A stretch of 64,000 bases of DNA from positions 39,869 through 103,868 of the forward strand of contig NZ_JAGGQW010000002.1 in the NCBI RefSeq assembly GCF_018613065.1. The letters run 5' to 3'. A model generated the notes under the pieces. The model saw nothing but the letters and a program-made list of their open reading frames with translations, did no database searches and was not told where the DNA came from. The stretch comes from Bacillus sp. ISL-7 (GTDB taxonomy: Bacteria; Bacillota; Bacilli; Bacillales_B; DSM-18226). Of the stretch, positions 1 to 9,044 are shown in pieces; positions within the stretch are counted from its first letter, which is position 1, and every line of letters starts with the position of its first letter. The position numbers were made by a program, and so were the translations under genes.

Positions 1-758
1 AAACTGACTATTTCATTTTTTGCGACAACACAATATAAGACTTCACGCTCACTTTTAGTGTAAGAGCCGTATCCCTTTAGGACTGTTACTCCTCGGTCCA
101 TTTCTTCCATAATCTTAGAGGCAATTTGCTCGTTCTTTTCCGAAATAATCATAGCTCCTCGCGCTGAATAAGCACCTTCTAACATGAAATCAATTACTCT
201 AGCGCCGATAAACACAGCTACGAGTGTGTACATTGCTTGTTTATAATTTAAGTATGTTACCAAAGATAAAGCGATAACACATGCATCAAACAAGAACATT
301 GTTTTTCCCATATTCCAGCCTGCATATTTTTGGACAAGCCTAGCAATAATATCTACTCCTCCTGTAGTTCCTCCATAACGGAAGATCACGCCTAAACCAA
401 TGCCTGTAAAAACCCCTGCAAATAATGCAGCTAATGTTAAATCACTTTGAAGTGGCATATCAATGGAATAGCGTTGAAATATCCATAAAAAAATGGACAC
501 CCCGACTGTCCCTAATATCGTATATAAAAATGTATTACGTCCTAACAATTTCCACCCAATAAAAAAAAGTGGTATATTTAAGAATAGATTTGAATAGGAT
601 GGATCCCATTTAAACAAGAAATAAAATAGAAGTGCGATGCCTGTGAAGCCGCCTTCTGCCAATTTGTTTTGCATATTAAAATTGACAAGGCCAAACGACA
701 TTATCGCTGCTCCCAATAGGATAAATAATATGTTTTTTACTTTAAGACCATGTAACAT
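1..758 (-). CDS. ypjC: YitT family membrane protein (YpjC), 3' end outside window
   Basis: About 252 residues are visible; the frame is still open at base 1, so the C-terminus is missing. The ATG at 756-758 follows a strong G-rich ribosome site (GAGGGGGG). The N-terminal two thirds are hydrophobic helices with conserved short motifs such as GGFTGIA and RYGGTTGGVDIIAR, typical of the YitT/DUF161 family. The last visible part (from about residue 205) is a soluble domain with GAMIIS and GVTVLKGYGSY, matching DUF2179. Substrate unknown; family members are integral membrane proteins. It is divergent from ypjD, as ypjC neighbours ypjD in B. subtilis. Confidence 0.85.
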   Translation of the reverse strand, partial: MLHGLKVKNILFILLGAAIMSFGLVNFNMQNKLAEGGFTGIALLFYFLFKWDPSYSNLFLNIPLFFIGWKLLGRNTFLYTILGTVGVSIFLWIFQRYSIDMPLQSDLTLAALFAGVFTGIGLGVIFRYGGTTGGVDIIARLVQKYAGWNMGKTMFLFDACVIALSLVTYLNYKQAMYTLVAVFIGARVIDFMLEGAYSARGAMIISEKNEQIASKIMEEMDRGVTVLKGYGSYTKSEREVLYCVVAKNEIVS

Positions 759-954
759 TAATAACCCCCCTCTACCATAAATTCTCTTATATGGCGGTTT
801 TTATTATATCGAATAAAAAATGTTAGGGCAATGAGTACAGTAAAAGAGGGTAATATAAATGAAAACATTTGTAAATCGTCGTTAATTTAGCTAACATAAA
901 CAATAGAATAAGGATATGGACATAATTATCAGTCTTATTGATGAGGTGAAATAC

Positions 955-1299
955 ATGGCCAAAGAAAAGACGATGAAAGACCTTCAGCAAGAAGTAGATT
1001 TGTACATTAGTCAATTTAAAGAGGGGTATTTCAGTCCGCTTGCGATGCTAGCAAGACTTACAGAAGAACTAGGGGAATTTGCTAGAGAAGTTAACCATTA
1101 TTATGGTGAGAAACCCAAAAAAACAAGTGAAACTGAAAAGGCCATCGAAGAAGAACTTGGTGATCTTTTATTTGTATTAATTTGTTTTGCTAACTCTTTA
1201 AATATCAGCTTAGAAGATGCACATAATTATGTAATGGAAAAATTTAAGACAAGAGACAAAAATCGGTGGACAAGAATTAATGAAGAAAAAATGGAGTGA
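955..1299 (+). CDS. ypjD: MazG-like nucleotide pyrophosphohydrolase YpjD
   Basis: A 114-residue all-alpha MazG fold. The metal-binding motif is E37-E38-x-x-E41 followed by E67-x-x-D70, the arrangement of MazG/dUTPase-like enzymes that cleave nucleoside triphosphates to monophosphate and pyrophosphate. An upstream in-frame ATG at 916 exists, but the ATG at 955 has GAGGTGA seven bases before it and gives the family length of about 111 residues, so I use 955. It is the first gene of the dapB run and overlaps the dapB ribosome site. The actual substrate is not shown by the sequence. Confidence 0.88.
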   Translation: MAKEKTMKDLQQEVDLYISQFKEGYFSPLAMLARLTEELGEFAREVNHYYGEKPKKTSETEKAIEEELGDLLFVLICFANSLNISLEDAHNYVMEKFKTRDKNRWTRINEEKME

Positions 1300-1304
1300 A
1301 CTTT

Positions 1305-2108
1305 ATGGAACAAATTAAAATTATCATCGCTGGTCCCCGCGGCCGAATGGGCAGTGAAGCAGTGAAGTTAGTAACGAATATTGATCATTTTGAACTTTTA
1401 GCTGTTGTGGATCATAAATATGATGGAATGATGCTTAGCGACTTGGAAGGCTTTCATTCAATACATAACGTACCCGTTTATAAAAATATCGAAACATGTC
1501 TGCAAAATGTCCATGCGGATGTCTTGATTGATCTAACCACACCTGAGGTGGGCATGCATCACGCAAAAACTGCACTTACAAACAATGTTCGACCGGTGGT
1601 TGGAACAACAGGTTTTACTGCAAGAGATTTAGAGGAATTAGAACATATTTGTCATGAGAAAAAACTGGGATGTATTATTGCTCCGAATTTTGCCATTGGT
1701 GCTGTGTTAATGATGAAATTCTCACAAATGGCTGCGAAATATTTTAACGATATAGAAATTATTGAATTGCATCACGATCAAAAACTGGATGCTCCTTCAG
1801 GAACAGCTGTAAAAACAGCAGAAATGATTTCTGCAGTTCGTGAGGAAAAAAATCAGGGGCACCCAAATGAGAAAGAAACGATCCAAGGTGCGCGGGGTGC
1901 AACGTTCGATGGAATGCATATTCACTCGGTACGCTTGCCTGGACTTGTTGCCCACCAACAGGTTTTATTTGGATCTGATGGTCAGACTCTAACAATAAGG
2001 CATGATTCATACCATCGCGGCTCTTTTATGTCGGGTGTAAAAGTGGCAGTAGAATCTGTAATGACACATAATACTTTTGTTTATGGACTAGAAAATATTT
2101 TAGAGTAG
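1305..2108 (+). CDS. dapB: 4-hydroxy-tetrahydrodipicolinate reductase
   Basis: This enzyme reduces hydroxy-tetrahydrodipicolinate with NAD(P)H in the diaminopimelate/lysine pathway, which also feeds dipicolinate for spores. The 267-residue protein has an N-terminal Rossmann motif (AGPRGRMG, residues 9-16), the catalytic stretch [15 protein letters not shown] and the C-terminal SFMSGV segment. A GTG at 1296 lies inside the GGAG ribosome site, so the ATG at 1305 is chosen; it gives exactly the family length. Spacing to mgsA is 11 bases, consistent with one operon. Confidence 0.97.
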   Translation: MEQIKIIIAGPRGRMGSEAVKLVTNIDHFELLAVVDHKYDGMMLSDLEGFHSIHNVPVYKNIETCLQNVHADVLIDLTTPEVGMHHAKTALTNNVRPVVGTTGFTARDLEELEHICHEKKLGCIIAPNFAIGAVLMMKFSQMAAKYFNDIEIIELHHDQKLDAPSGTAVKTAEMISAVREEKNQGHPNEKETIQGARGATFDGMHIHSVRLPGLVAHQQVLFGSDGQTLTIRHDSYHRGSFMSGVKVAVESVMTHNTFVYGLENILE

Positions 2109-2119
2109 GGAGTAAATAT

Positions 2120-2536
2120 ATGAATATTGCCTTAATAGCTCATGATAAAAAGAAAAATGATTTGGTTCAGTTCGCGACTGCTTATCAAAATATATTTTCG
2201 AAGCATACATTATTTGCGACTGGGACAACTGGACAGCGAATTAGTGAGGCAACGGGTCTAAGTATAACTCGTTTTCAATCTGGACCCCTTGGCGGTGACC
2301 AGCAAATCGGAGCAATGATTGCCCAAAATAAAATGGATGCTGTTTTCTTCTTCCGTGACCCATTAACATCACAGCCACATGAACCAGATGTAACAGCATT
2401 GGTTAGACTATGTGATGTATACTCGATTCCACTTGCTACTAATATGGGAACTGCAGAATTATTAATTAGAGGCCTAGAACTGGGGCTTATTGAGTGGAGA
2501 AATCTAAATAAAGAGAATGGTGCAATCAATGATTAA
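2120..2536 (+). CDS. mgsA: methylglyoxal synthase
   Basis: Converts dihydroxyacetone phosphate to methylglyoxal and phosphate, a bypass of lower glycolysis. The 138-residue protein carries GTTGQRI, the phosphate-binding [12 protein letters not shown] stretch with the catalytic Asp, and FFRDPL, all characteristic of MgsA. A ribosome site (GGGAG) precedes the ATG. Its end overlaps the start of bshB1. Placement next to bacillithiol genes is the conserved Bacillus order; bacillithiol is needed to detoxify methylglyoxal, so the pairing makes physiological sense (inference). Confidence 0.96.
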   Translation: MNIALIAHDKKKNDLVQFATAYQNIFSKHTLFATGTTGQRISEATGLSITRFQSGPLGGDQQIGAMIAQNKMDAVFFFRDPLTSQPHEPDVTALVRLCDVYSIPLATNMGTAELLIRGLELGLIEWRNLNKENGAIND

Positions 2537-3239
2537 TCAGCACCTTCATGTCCTTGCATTTGGTGCACATGCGGACGATGTCGAGATTGGCATGGCTGGA
2601 ACGATTGCTAAATTGACCTCCCAAGGGAAACAAGTTGGTATCTGTGACTTAACAGATGCCGACCTTTCTTCAAATGGGAATGTACCCCTAAGAAAAGAGG
2701 AGGCGGCAAAGGCTGCAGGGATACTAAACGTCTCTATGCGTACATCACTGGGTTTTCCAGATAGAGGATTATTTCTTAAAGACGAATACATAAGAGAGAT
2801 TGCAAGGATTATTAGAACATACAAGCCTCACAGTGTGTTTGCACCTTATTTTGAAGACCGCCATCCTGACCATGGTCATTGTGCTAGTTTAGTGGAGGAA
2901 GCTGTTTTTTCATCTGCCATAAGAAAATATGTAACAGAAGGTAATGAACCTGCACATCGGGTGGAAAGAGTTTATTTTTATATGATTAATGGTTTTCATA
3001 ATCCAGATTTCACCATTGATATTACTCAATATATGGATAAAAAACTCCAAGCATTGAGGGAGTACAAAAGCCAATTCGAGCAAACAGAAGAAAGCTATAG
3101 TACTCCGCTTGTAAATGGGTATATTGAAACTGTTGAGTCAAGGGAAAGAATGTTTGGTAAGTTGGTTGGTGTTACATTTGCTGAAGGGTTCAAAACGAAA
3201 GTTCCAATCCTTTTGAATCGTGATTTGATAGGAGAATAA
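2529..3239 (+). CDS. bshB1: bacillithiol biosynthesis deacetylase BshB1
   Basis: A LmbE/PIG-L zinc deacetylase that removes the acetyl group from GlcNAc-malate, the second step of bacillithiol synthesis. Zinc ligands are visible in [10 protein letters not shown] near the N-terminus and in DRHPDHGH. Start is uncertain: in-frame ATG at 2517, GTG at 2520 and ATG at 2529. The last gives 236 residues, the usual length, and overlaps mgsA by 8 bases; 2517 would add four residues. Two bases separate it from bshA, so translation is probably coupled. Confidence 0.93.
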   Translation: MINQHLHVLAFGAHADDVEIGMAGTIAKLTSQGKQVGICDLTDADLSSNGNVPLRKEEAAKAAGILNVSMRTSLGFPDRGLFLKDEYIREIARIIRTYKPHSVFAPYFEDRHPDHGHCASLVEEAVFSSAIRKYVTEGNEPAHRVERVYFYMINGFHNPDFTIDITQYMDKKLQALREYKSQFEQTEESYSTPLVNGYIETVESRERMFGKLVGVTFAEGFKTKVPILLNRDLIGE

Positions 3240-3241
3240 AC

Positions 3242-4369
3242 ATGAGGAAACTTAAAATTGGTATTACTTGCTATCCGACAGTAGGTGGTTCAGGTGTAGT
3301 AGCGACGGAATTAGGGAAAATGCTCGCTGAAAAGGGACATGAAATTCATTTCATCTCATCAAGTATCCCATTTAGATTAAATAAAATGTACCATAATATC
3401 TATTATCATCAGGTTGAAGTGAATCAATATTCCGTGTTTCAGTACCCACCTTACGATATCGCCTTAGCAAGTAAAATGGCGGAAGTGGCTAATCGGGAAA
3501 AATTAGATCTGCTACACGTCCACTATGCTATTCCTCACGCTGTATGTGCAATACTAGCAAAGCAAATGAGCCATCGAGATATTAAAATTGTCACAACATT
3601 ACATGGTACCGATATAACGGTTTTGGGGTATGATCCTTCTTTGACAGATGCGATTAAATTTGGAATTGAAAAATCGGATGTGGTAACAGCAGTTTCCAAG
3701 GCTTTAGTGGACCAAACCTATGAGTTGATCAATCCAGATAAACAAATTGAAACAGTGTATAACTTTATTGATGACCGCATTTATAAAAAAAGTGATGCAC
3801 GTGCTTTAAAGTCAGAATTTGGGATAAAAGAAGATGAAAGGGTAATTATTCACGTTTCCAATTTCCGTCCAGTGAAACGGGTACAAGATGTAGTAAAGTC
3901 CTTTGCAAAGATTGCAGCTGTAATGCCAGCCAAGCTACTATTGGTCGGTGATGGCCCTGAAATGACCATCATCTGTAAACTTGTCAGAGAGTTTGGACTA
4001 GAAGATCAAGTCATTTTCTTAGGTAAACAAGAGAGCCTAGAGGAATTGTACTCCATCAGTGATTTAATGCTGTTATTATCGGAAAAGGAAAGCTTTGGAC
4101 TTGTTGCATTAGAGGCGATGGCATGTGGAGTTCCTTGTGTCGGTACGAATGTTGGTGGTGTACCAGAAGTTATTAATCATGGAATGAATGGATTTATTTG
4201 TGAAGTAGGCGACATCGACGATATCTCTAATAAGTCATTAGCCATTTTAGTTGATCAGGACCTTCATCAGCAATTTTCCAAACAATCTGTGGAGACAGCA
4301 AAAACTAAATTTAAGGCTGACCAAATTGTTGAACAATATGAACAAATATATTTTAATTTACTGAATTAA
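3242..4369 (+). CDS. bshA: N-acetyl-alpha-D-glucosaminyl L-malate synthase BshA
   Basis: A GT4 glycosyltransferase that joins UDP-GlcNAc to L-malate, the first step of bacillithiol synthesis. At 375 residues it has the GT-B pattern: N-terminal [24 protein letters not shown] in the middle, and the sugar-nucleotide motif [16 protein letters not shown] with GGVPEVI near residue 300. It follows bshB1 with almost no gap and precedes cca by 10 bases, so dapB through birA look co-transcribed. Confidence 0.96.
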   Translation: MRKLKIGITCYPTVGGSGVVATELGKMLAEKGHEIHFISSSIPFRLNKMYHNIYYHQVEVNQYSVFQYPPYDIALASKMAEVANREKLDLLHVHYAIPHAVCAILAKQMSHRDIKIVTTLHGTDITVLGYDPSLTDAIKFGIEKSDVVTAVSKALVDQTYELINPDKQIETVYNFIDDRIYKKSDARALKSEFGIKEDERVIIHVSNFRPVKRVQDVVKSFAKIAAVMPAKLLLVGDGPEMTIICKLVREFGLEDQVIFLGKQESLEELYSISDLMLLLSEKESFGLVALEAMACGVPCVGTNVGGVPEVINHGMNGFICEVGDIDDISNKSLAILVDQDLHQQFSKQSVETAKTKFKADQIVEQYEQIYFNLLN

Positions 4370-4379
4370 GGTGAAGTAA

Positions 4380-5579
4380 ATGATTGACCCATTTTTAGCA
4401 GCAAGTCCTGTATTAAAAAAGCTGGAGGATGCTGGCTTTGAAGCCTATTTTGTTGGTGGCTCCGTTAGAGATTTTCTGTTAAAACGAGAGATTAATGACG
4501 TTGATATTGCAACAAGCGCAACCCCCGATGAAGTGAAAAGGATTTTTCCAAAAACAGTGGACATTGGAATCGAACATGGAACAGTTCTCGTTCTTGTAAA
4601 TAATGGAGGATATGAAATTACCACCTTTAGGACCGAATCAGACTATCAAGATTATCGAAGACCCAAAGAGGTTACCTTTATCCGCAACTTAAAAGAGGAT
4701 TTACAGCGCAGAGATTTTACAATGAATGCTATTGCAATGGACAGAAATAGAAAATTAATTGACCCATTTAATGGATTTATAGCCATTCAAGAAAGAATAA
4801 TTCAAACAGTTGGAAGTCCGAATGACCGCTTCCAAGAAGACGCCTTAAGAATGATGAGAGCAGTTAGGTTTGTAAGCCAACTCTCTTTTCAGATCGAAAG
4901 CGGTACGGTTCAAGCATTAGCAAAGCTTGTTCACTTGCTTGATAACATTGCTGTAGAGAGAAAAAGGGCGGAGTTTGAGAAACTCTTAATTGGTAAAAAT
5001 AAGACTAAAGCGTTGAATATTCTCCTTGAAGCAAATATTTATTCTTATTTGCCAGGTTTGAAGGGAAAGAGGCAGCAATTAGAGGAGTTCCGTAGTTTTA
5101 AAAGTGGGAATCTTAATAAAAATGAAATGTGGTCACTCTTAATTTTCTGTATAAATTTAAAAGAAAAAGAGATAGAGTTATTTTTAAAAGAGTGGCGGCT
5201 TGCACTTAAGGAAATAAGAGAGATTCAACAAGTTGTTCATTTCCTTACAAAAAGACTTGAACAAGATTGGACCATATATCACCTATATTCTGCTGGTCGT
5301 GAACATATCCTATCAACGGAAAAGCTCTACCATGTTATTAATGGGACCAACGAAGTTCAATCGATTGAACATTTGATTAAGCTGTATGAAACCCTGCCGA
5401 TAAAAGACCGTTCAGAAATGAATGTGACTGGAAATGACGTAATGGATTGGTTCAATAAAAGAGGTGGACCATGGCTTAAGGAGACGCTTTTAACCATCGA
5501 AGAAAATATTCTAGCCGGAAATCTAGATAACGACAAAGAAAAGATCAAGGAGTGGCTAATGAAGTGCAATCAGAAATAA
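4380..5579 (+). CDS. cca: CCA tRNA nucleotidyltransferase
   Basis: Adds CCA to tRNA 3' ends. The 399-residue protein has the class II nucleotidyltransferase head: GGSVRD at residues 27-32, VDIATSA with the catalytic Asp pair, and RRDFTMNAIAMD, followed by the RNA-binding helical domains and a C-terminal extension as in the Bacillus single-enzyme form. The GGTGAAG ribosome site lies before the ATG. The 3' end overlaps birA by 16 bases. Confidence 0.96.
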   Translation: MIDPFLAASPVLKKLEDAGFEAYFVGGSVRDFLLKREINDVDIATSATPDEVKRIFPKTVDIGIEHGTVLVLVNNGGYEITTFRTESDYQDYRRPKEVTFIRNLKEDLQRRDFTMNAIAMDRNRKLIDPFNGFIAIQERIIQTVGSPNDRFQEDALRMMRAVRFVSQLSFQIESGTVQALAKLVHLLDNIAVERKRAEFEKLLIGKNKTKALNILLEANIYSYLPGLKGKRQQLEEFRSFKSGNLNKNEMWSLLIFCINLKEKEIELFLKEWRLALKEIREIQQVVHFLTKRLEQDWTIYHLYSAGREHILSTEKLYHVINGTNEVQSIEHLIKLYETLPIKDRSEMNVTGNDVMDWFNKRGGPWLKETLLTIEENILAGNLDNDKEKIKEWLMKCNQK

Positions 5580-6541
5580 GAAAAGAATTAATTGATGCCT
5601 TTACAACTGCAGGTGAAACCTTTTTATCAGGGCAGCATCTAGCAGAACTCATTGGCTGCTCAAGGACGGCAGTATGGAAGCATATTGAGGAATTAAGGAA
5701 GGAAGGATTTGAATTAGAAGCCGTTAGAAACAAAGGTTACCGGATTCTAAAAACTCCTGAAAAAGTGACTGCAGATGAGGTAAGGCTTGGCTTAACCACA
5801 AACTTTATAGGGAGAAATATCCATTATGTAGAAAGTGTGGAGTCTACCCAAAAGCTTGCCCATCACTTTGCTTCAGAAGATGCCCCGGAAGGCACGGTCA
5901 TCATCGCAGAAGAGCAGTTGTCAGGCAGGGGTAGAATGGCCCGAAAATGGCATTCTCCAAAATATACAGGTATATGGATGAGTATGATTATACGTCCAAA
6001 TATACCCCTAAGCAATGCGCCACAATTGACATTGCTCGCAGCAGTTGCGATTGTTCAAGCCATTGAAGAAATGACAGACCTTATTCCGGAAATAAAATGG
6101 CCGAATGATATTCTTATTAACGGAAAGAAAGTAACGGGAATATTAACGGAATTACAAGCGGAGGCCGACCTTGTTCATTCAATTATCATAGGAATTGGTA
6201 TAAATGTGAATCAGAAGAAAGAAGATTTCCCGTTAGAACTTCAAGAAATAGCTACTTCCCTATTTATCGAGGATGGAGAAACTGTTTCGAGAGCAGAGTT
6301 AATTAGATCTATTTTCAAACACTTTGAAAAATTATATACGCTGTATCTAGAACAAGGATTTCTTCCAATAAAGCTTTTATGGGAGGGTTATGCCGGCAGT
6401 ATCGGAAAATACATAAAAGCTAGAACCCTTACGAATACCATTGAAGGAAAAGCACTAGGAATAACCAATGATGGAGTGCTGCAGTTAGAGGATTTGACCG
6501 GTACGATTCATCATATCTATTCTGCGGATATTGAGTTTTAA
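5564..6541 (+). CDS. birA: biotin--[acetyl-CoA-carboxylase] ligase / biotin repressor BirA
   Basis: Bifunctional: attaches biotin to the biotin carboxyl carrier protein and represses biotin genes. Residues 1-65 are a winged helix (LIGCSRTAVWKHIEEL); the ligase part has GRGRMARKW (biotin/AMP loop) and KWPNDILINGKK, then a C-terminal SH3-like domain. The GTG at 5564 is chosen over the GTG at 5552: the latter lies within AAGGAG itself, while 5564 is 10 bases after it and gives 325 residues starting MQSEIRKEL, aligning with the B. subtilis N-terminus as I remember it. Confidence 0.95.
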   Translation: MQSEIRKELIDAFTTAGETFLSGQHLAELIGCSRTAVWKHIEELRKEGFELEAVRNKGYRILKTPEKVTADEVRLGLTTNFIGRNIHYVESVESTQKLAHHFASEDAPEGTVIIAEEQLSGRGRMARKWHSPKYTGIWMSMIIRPNIPLSNAPQLTLLAAVAIVQAIEEMTDLIPEIKWPNDILINGKKVTGILTELQAEADLVHSIIIGIGINVNQKKEDFPLELQEIATSLFIEDGETVSRAELIRSIFKHFEKLYTLYLEQGFLPIKLLWEGYAGSIGKYIKARTLTNTIEGKALGITNDGVLQLEDLTGTIHHIYSADIEF

Positions 6542-6545
6542 AAGC

Positions 6546-6573
6546 TTGAACTTTTCGTAGAATTTGTTATAAT
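6546..6573 (+). promoter_or_regulatory. sigma-A type promoter of panBCD
   Basis: TTGAAC at 6546-6551 and a perfect TATAAT at 6568-6573, 16 bases apart, immediately after birA. A start near 6580 gives a leader of about 200 bases before panB. Confidence 0.8.
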
Positions 6574-6579
6574 TCTATC

Positions 6580-6740
6580 CAATGGGCAGTATCCAATGAG
6601 AACTGCACCTTTACGAAACTAACAATTAATAAGGTTTCTGCCTAGATCCGTATAGCGGACCGGGACAGAGGGATGAAGCATGTTAAAAGTGTAACTGGGA
6701 TCCTCTGCCTTCAGAAGGATCTTTTTATTTGCTCTTTTAA
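6580..6740 (+). promoter_or_regulatory. panB leader with terminator/antiterminator (possible pan motif or other attenuator)
   Basis: The roughly 200-base untranslated leader of panBCD contains an early stem GCAGT/ACTGC (about 6586-6605), a TCCG/CGGA hairpin (about 6648-6660), and an intrinsic terminator: GATCCT-CTG pairs with CAG-AGGATC (6699-6721, one unpaired A), then a T run. CAGAGGGAT at 6666-6674 can instead pair with ATCCTCTG at 6700-6707 (one bulged G), which would break the terminator. Mutually exclusive pairing is seen in the sequence. A pan RNA motif is described upstream of pantothenate genes in Bacillota; membership here is inference. Confidence 0.6.
6699..6727 (+). terminator. 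intrinsic terminator inside the panB leader
   Basis: A nine-pair stem with a CCTT loop and one bulge, followed by TTTTTATTT, lies about 55 bases before panB. Being upstream of the operon, it fits conditional termination rather than the end of birA alone. Confidence 0.75.
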
Positions 6741-6782
6741 AATCTTTTTATCCCCTCTCCCATATAAAAGGAGGGAAAATTG

Positions 6783-7619
6783 ATGAAGCAAACAACAGAT
6801 TTCTTGAAAATGAAGGAAAATAATGAAAAAATCGTTATGTTAACCGCGTATGATTACCCTTCGGCTAAGCAGGCTGAAGAGGGCGGAGTTGACGTTATAT
6901 TGGTGGGAGACTCTCTTGGGATGGTAGTCCTTGGTTATGACTCAACCATACCAGTAACGCTTGACGACATGATCCATCATACAAAAGCTGTAAAACGTGG
7001 AGCAAAAGATACCTTTATTCTCGCTGATATGCCGTTTCTAACTTATCATTTATCTGTTCGAGATACATTATTAAATGCTGCCAGACTAATACAAGAAACG
7101 GGTGCACATGCGGTTAAACTAGAAGGTGCAGATGATGTTATTGAAAAAATTACTGCTTTAACTAGAGCCGGTATTCCTGTCTGTGCCCATTTAGGGTTAA
7201 CTCCTCAATCTGTAGGTGTATTAGGTGGATATAGAGTACAAGGGAAAGATGCCCAAGCAGCAAGGAAATTACTCCAAGATGCAAAGAAATGTGAAGAAGC
7301 CGGTGCCTTTGCTATCGTTCTTGAATGTGTACCAAAACAACTGGCAGAGGAAGTTGCCCAAATGATTTCTATTCCAGTTATTGGTATTGGGGCCGGAGTT
7401 GCGGTCGATGGTCAAGTTCTCGTTTATCATGATATTCTGGGCTATGGCGTTAATCGCGTACCGAAGTTCGTCAAACAATATCATGCTGTCAATCCATTTA
7501 TGATTGAATCAATTCAAGCCTATGCAGCTGACGTTAAAAATGAACGGTTTCCTGAAGAAAAACATTCTTTCACAATGAAGGAACAGGAACTGAAAGGGCT
7601 TTATGGAGGTACGAAATGA
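6783..7619 (+). CDS. panB: 3-methyl-2-oxobutanoate hydroxymethyltransferase
   Basis: Transfers a hydroxymethyl group from methylene-tetrahydrofolate to ketoisovalerate, the first committed step to pantoate. The 278-residue TIM barrel has TAYDYPSAK, the metal/substrate site [15 protein letters not shown] and VILECVP...IGIGAG. The ATG at 6783 follows AAGGAGG with good spacing (a TTG lies directly before it). It overlaps panC by four bases (ATGA), so the two are translationally coupled. Confidence 0.97.
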   Translation: MKQTTDFLKMKENNEKIVMLTAYDYPSAKQAEEGGVDVILVGDSLGMVVLGYDSTIPVTLDDMIHHTKAVKRGAKDTFILADMPFLTYHLSVRDTLLNAARLIQETGAHAVKLEGADDVIEKITALTRAGIPVCAHLGLTPQSVGVLGGYRVQGKDAQAARKLLQDAKKCEEAGAFAIVLECVPKQLAEEVAQMISIPVIGIGAGVAVDGQVLVYHDILGYGVNRVPKFVKQYHAVNPFMIESIQAYAADVKNERFPEEKHSFTMKEQELKGLYGGTK

Positions 7620-8464
7620 AGGTTATCTCAACCATTATGGAAATGCAGGCAATAATAAATAAACATAAGCTTCAAGAAAAATCGATTGGCTTTGTACCAA
7701 CAATGGGATTTTTGCATGAAGGTCATTTAACACTTTTAAATAAAGCAAGACAAGATAATGATATCGTTGTTCTAAGCATTTTTGTTAACCCATTACAATT
7801 TGGACCAAAAGAGGATTATGCTGAATACCCGCGTGATCTTGATCGTGATTGCGCCTTGGCTGAAAGTGAAATGGTCGATTTTCTTTTCCATCCATCCGTT
7901 GAGGAAATGTATCCAAACGAGCCTTCGGTTAAAGTTAACGTCCGTGATCGCACGGATGTTTTATGTGGGAAATCACGCCCAGGCCATTTTGATGGCGTCG
8001 CTACAGTAATAACAAAACTCTTTAACATTATCATGCCAACAAGAGCTTATTTTGGAAAAAAAGATGCCCAGCAGGTGGCAGTTCTTGAAGGGTTAGTTTC
8101 TGATTTTAATATTCCTGTGGAACTTATTGCAGTCGATATCGTTCGTGAAAATGATGGACTTGCTAAGAGTTCACGGAATGTTAATCTTCTGCCCAAGGAA
8201 AGACAAGAAGCTCCTGTAATGTATCACAGCCTTCAAGCTGCAGTGGCAGCAATTAATGAAGGTGAGCGAAATCCAGCGAAATTAATTAGTATGATTAGTG
8301 AAATGATTACCAATGAATCAACGGGTACAATTGATTATGTCCAAATCTACTCCTATCCACAATTAAAGCAACTGGAAAAATTAGAGGGTACAATTATTAT
8401 TGCACTGGCTGTAAAATTTACGAAGGTACGATTAATAGACAATTACATTACGAATTTAGATTGA
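7616..8464 (+). CDS. panC: pantothenate synthetase
   Basis: Condenses pantoate and beta-alanine using ATP. The 282-residue protein shows [11 protein letters not shown] (HxGH nucleotide motif, about residues 29-39), [19 protein letters not shown] and the [13 protein letters not shown]-like loop. Middle gene of panB-panC-panD; start overlaps panB by four bases and a gap of 29 bases leads to panD. Confidence 0.97.
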   Translation: MKVISTIMEMQAIINKHKLQEKSIGFVPTMGFLHEGHLTLLNKARQDNDIVVLSIFVNPLQFGPKEDYAEYPRDLDRDCALAESEMVDFLFHPSVEEMYPNEPSVKVNVRDRTDVLCGKSRPGHFDGVATVITKLFNIIMPTRAYFGKKDAQQVAVLEGLVSDFNIPVELIAVDIVRENDGLAKSSRNVNLLPKERQEAPVMYHSLQAAVAAINEGERNPAKLISMISEMITNESTGTIDYVQIYSYPQLKQLEKLEGTIIIALAVKFTKVRLIDNYITNLD

Positions 8465-8493
8465 TAGAAAAAAGAGAACGGGGGAGGAATATA

Positions 8494-8877
8494 ATGTTTC
8501 GCAACATGATGAACGGAAAAATCCATCGAGCAACTGTTACAGAGGCTAATCTAAATTATGTAGGCAGTATCACGATTGATGAGGACTTATTAGATGCAGT
8601 TGGAATGATTGCAAATGAAAAGGTGCAAATTGTTAACAATAACAATGGTGCGCGTCTAGAGACCTATATTATTCCTGGCGAGAGAGGTAGTGGTGTCATT
8701 TGTTTAAATGGTGCAGCTGCCCGCTTGGTTCAAAAAGGTGATATCGTTATTATCATTTCCTACGCCCTTATTGCTGAAGAAAAGGTAGCAGCACATAAAC
8801 CTAAAGTAGCGATCATGGATGAAGACAATCGGATTAAAGAACTAATCTATGCAGAACCAGCTCTAACCATCATGTAA
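8494..8877 (+). CDS. panD: aspartate 1-decarboxylase
   Basis: Makes beta-alanine for pantothenate. The 127-residue proenzyme self-cleaves between Gly24 and Ser25 (YVGSITID), which creates the pyruvoyl group; both residues are present. An in-frame upstream codon at 8461 exists, but the ATG at 8494 follows GGGGGAGG and gives the standard length. Last gene of the operon, followed directly by a terminator. Confidence 0.97.
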   Translation: MFRNMMNGKIHRATVTEANLNYVGSITIDEDLLDAVGMIANEKVQIVNNNNGARLETYIIPGERGSGVICLNGAAARLVQKGDIVIIISYALIAEEKVAAHKPKVAIMDEDNRIKELIYAEPALTIM

Positions 8878-8900
8878 TCCCCAATTTAGGGGATTTTTCT
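8878..8900 (+). terminator. terminator of panBCD
   Basis: TCCCC-AATTTA-GGGGA stem followed by TTTTTCTTTTTTT right after the panD stop codon. Confidence 0.85.
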
Positions 8901-9044
8901 TTTTTTACGACTGTTTTATATAATAAATATAAAAAAGATCGTAAAGATAATGGTAGAATGGGAAGCATCCTAGTATTGTTTACTTTTTCTTTTGAAGATA
9001 ATGTGATACCGTTCTAATGAACGAAGGTTTGGGGTGTTAATGAA

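Noticed and set aside
6580..6740. T-box leader for panB
   Set aside because: No AGGGTGGNACCGCG T-box sequence; panB is also not a usual T-box target.
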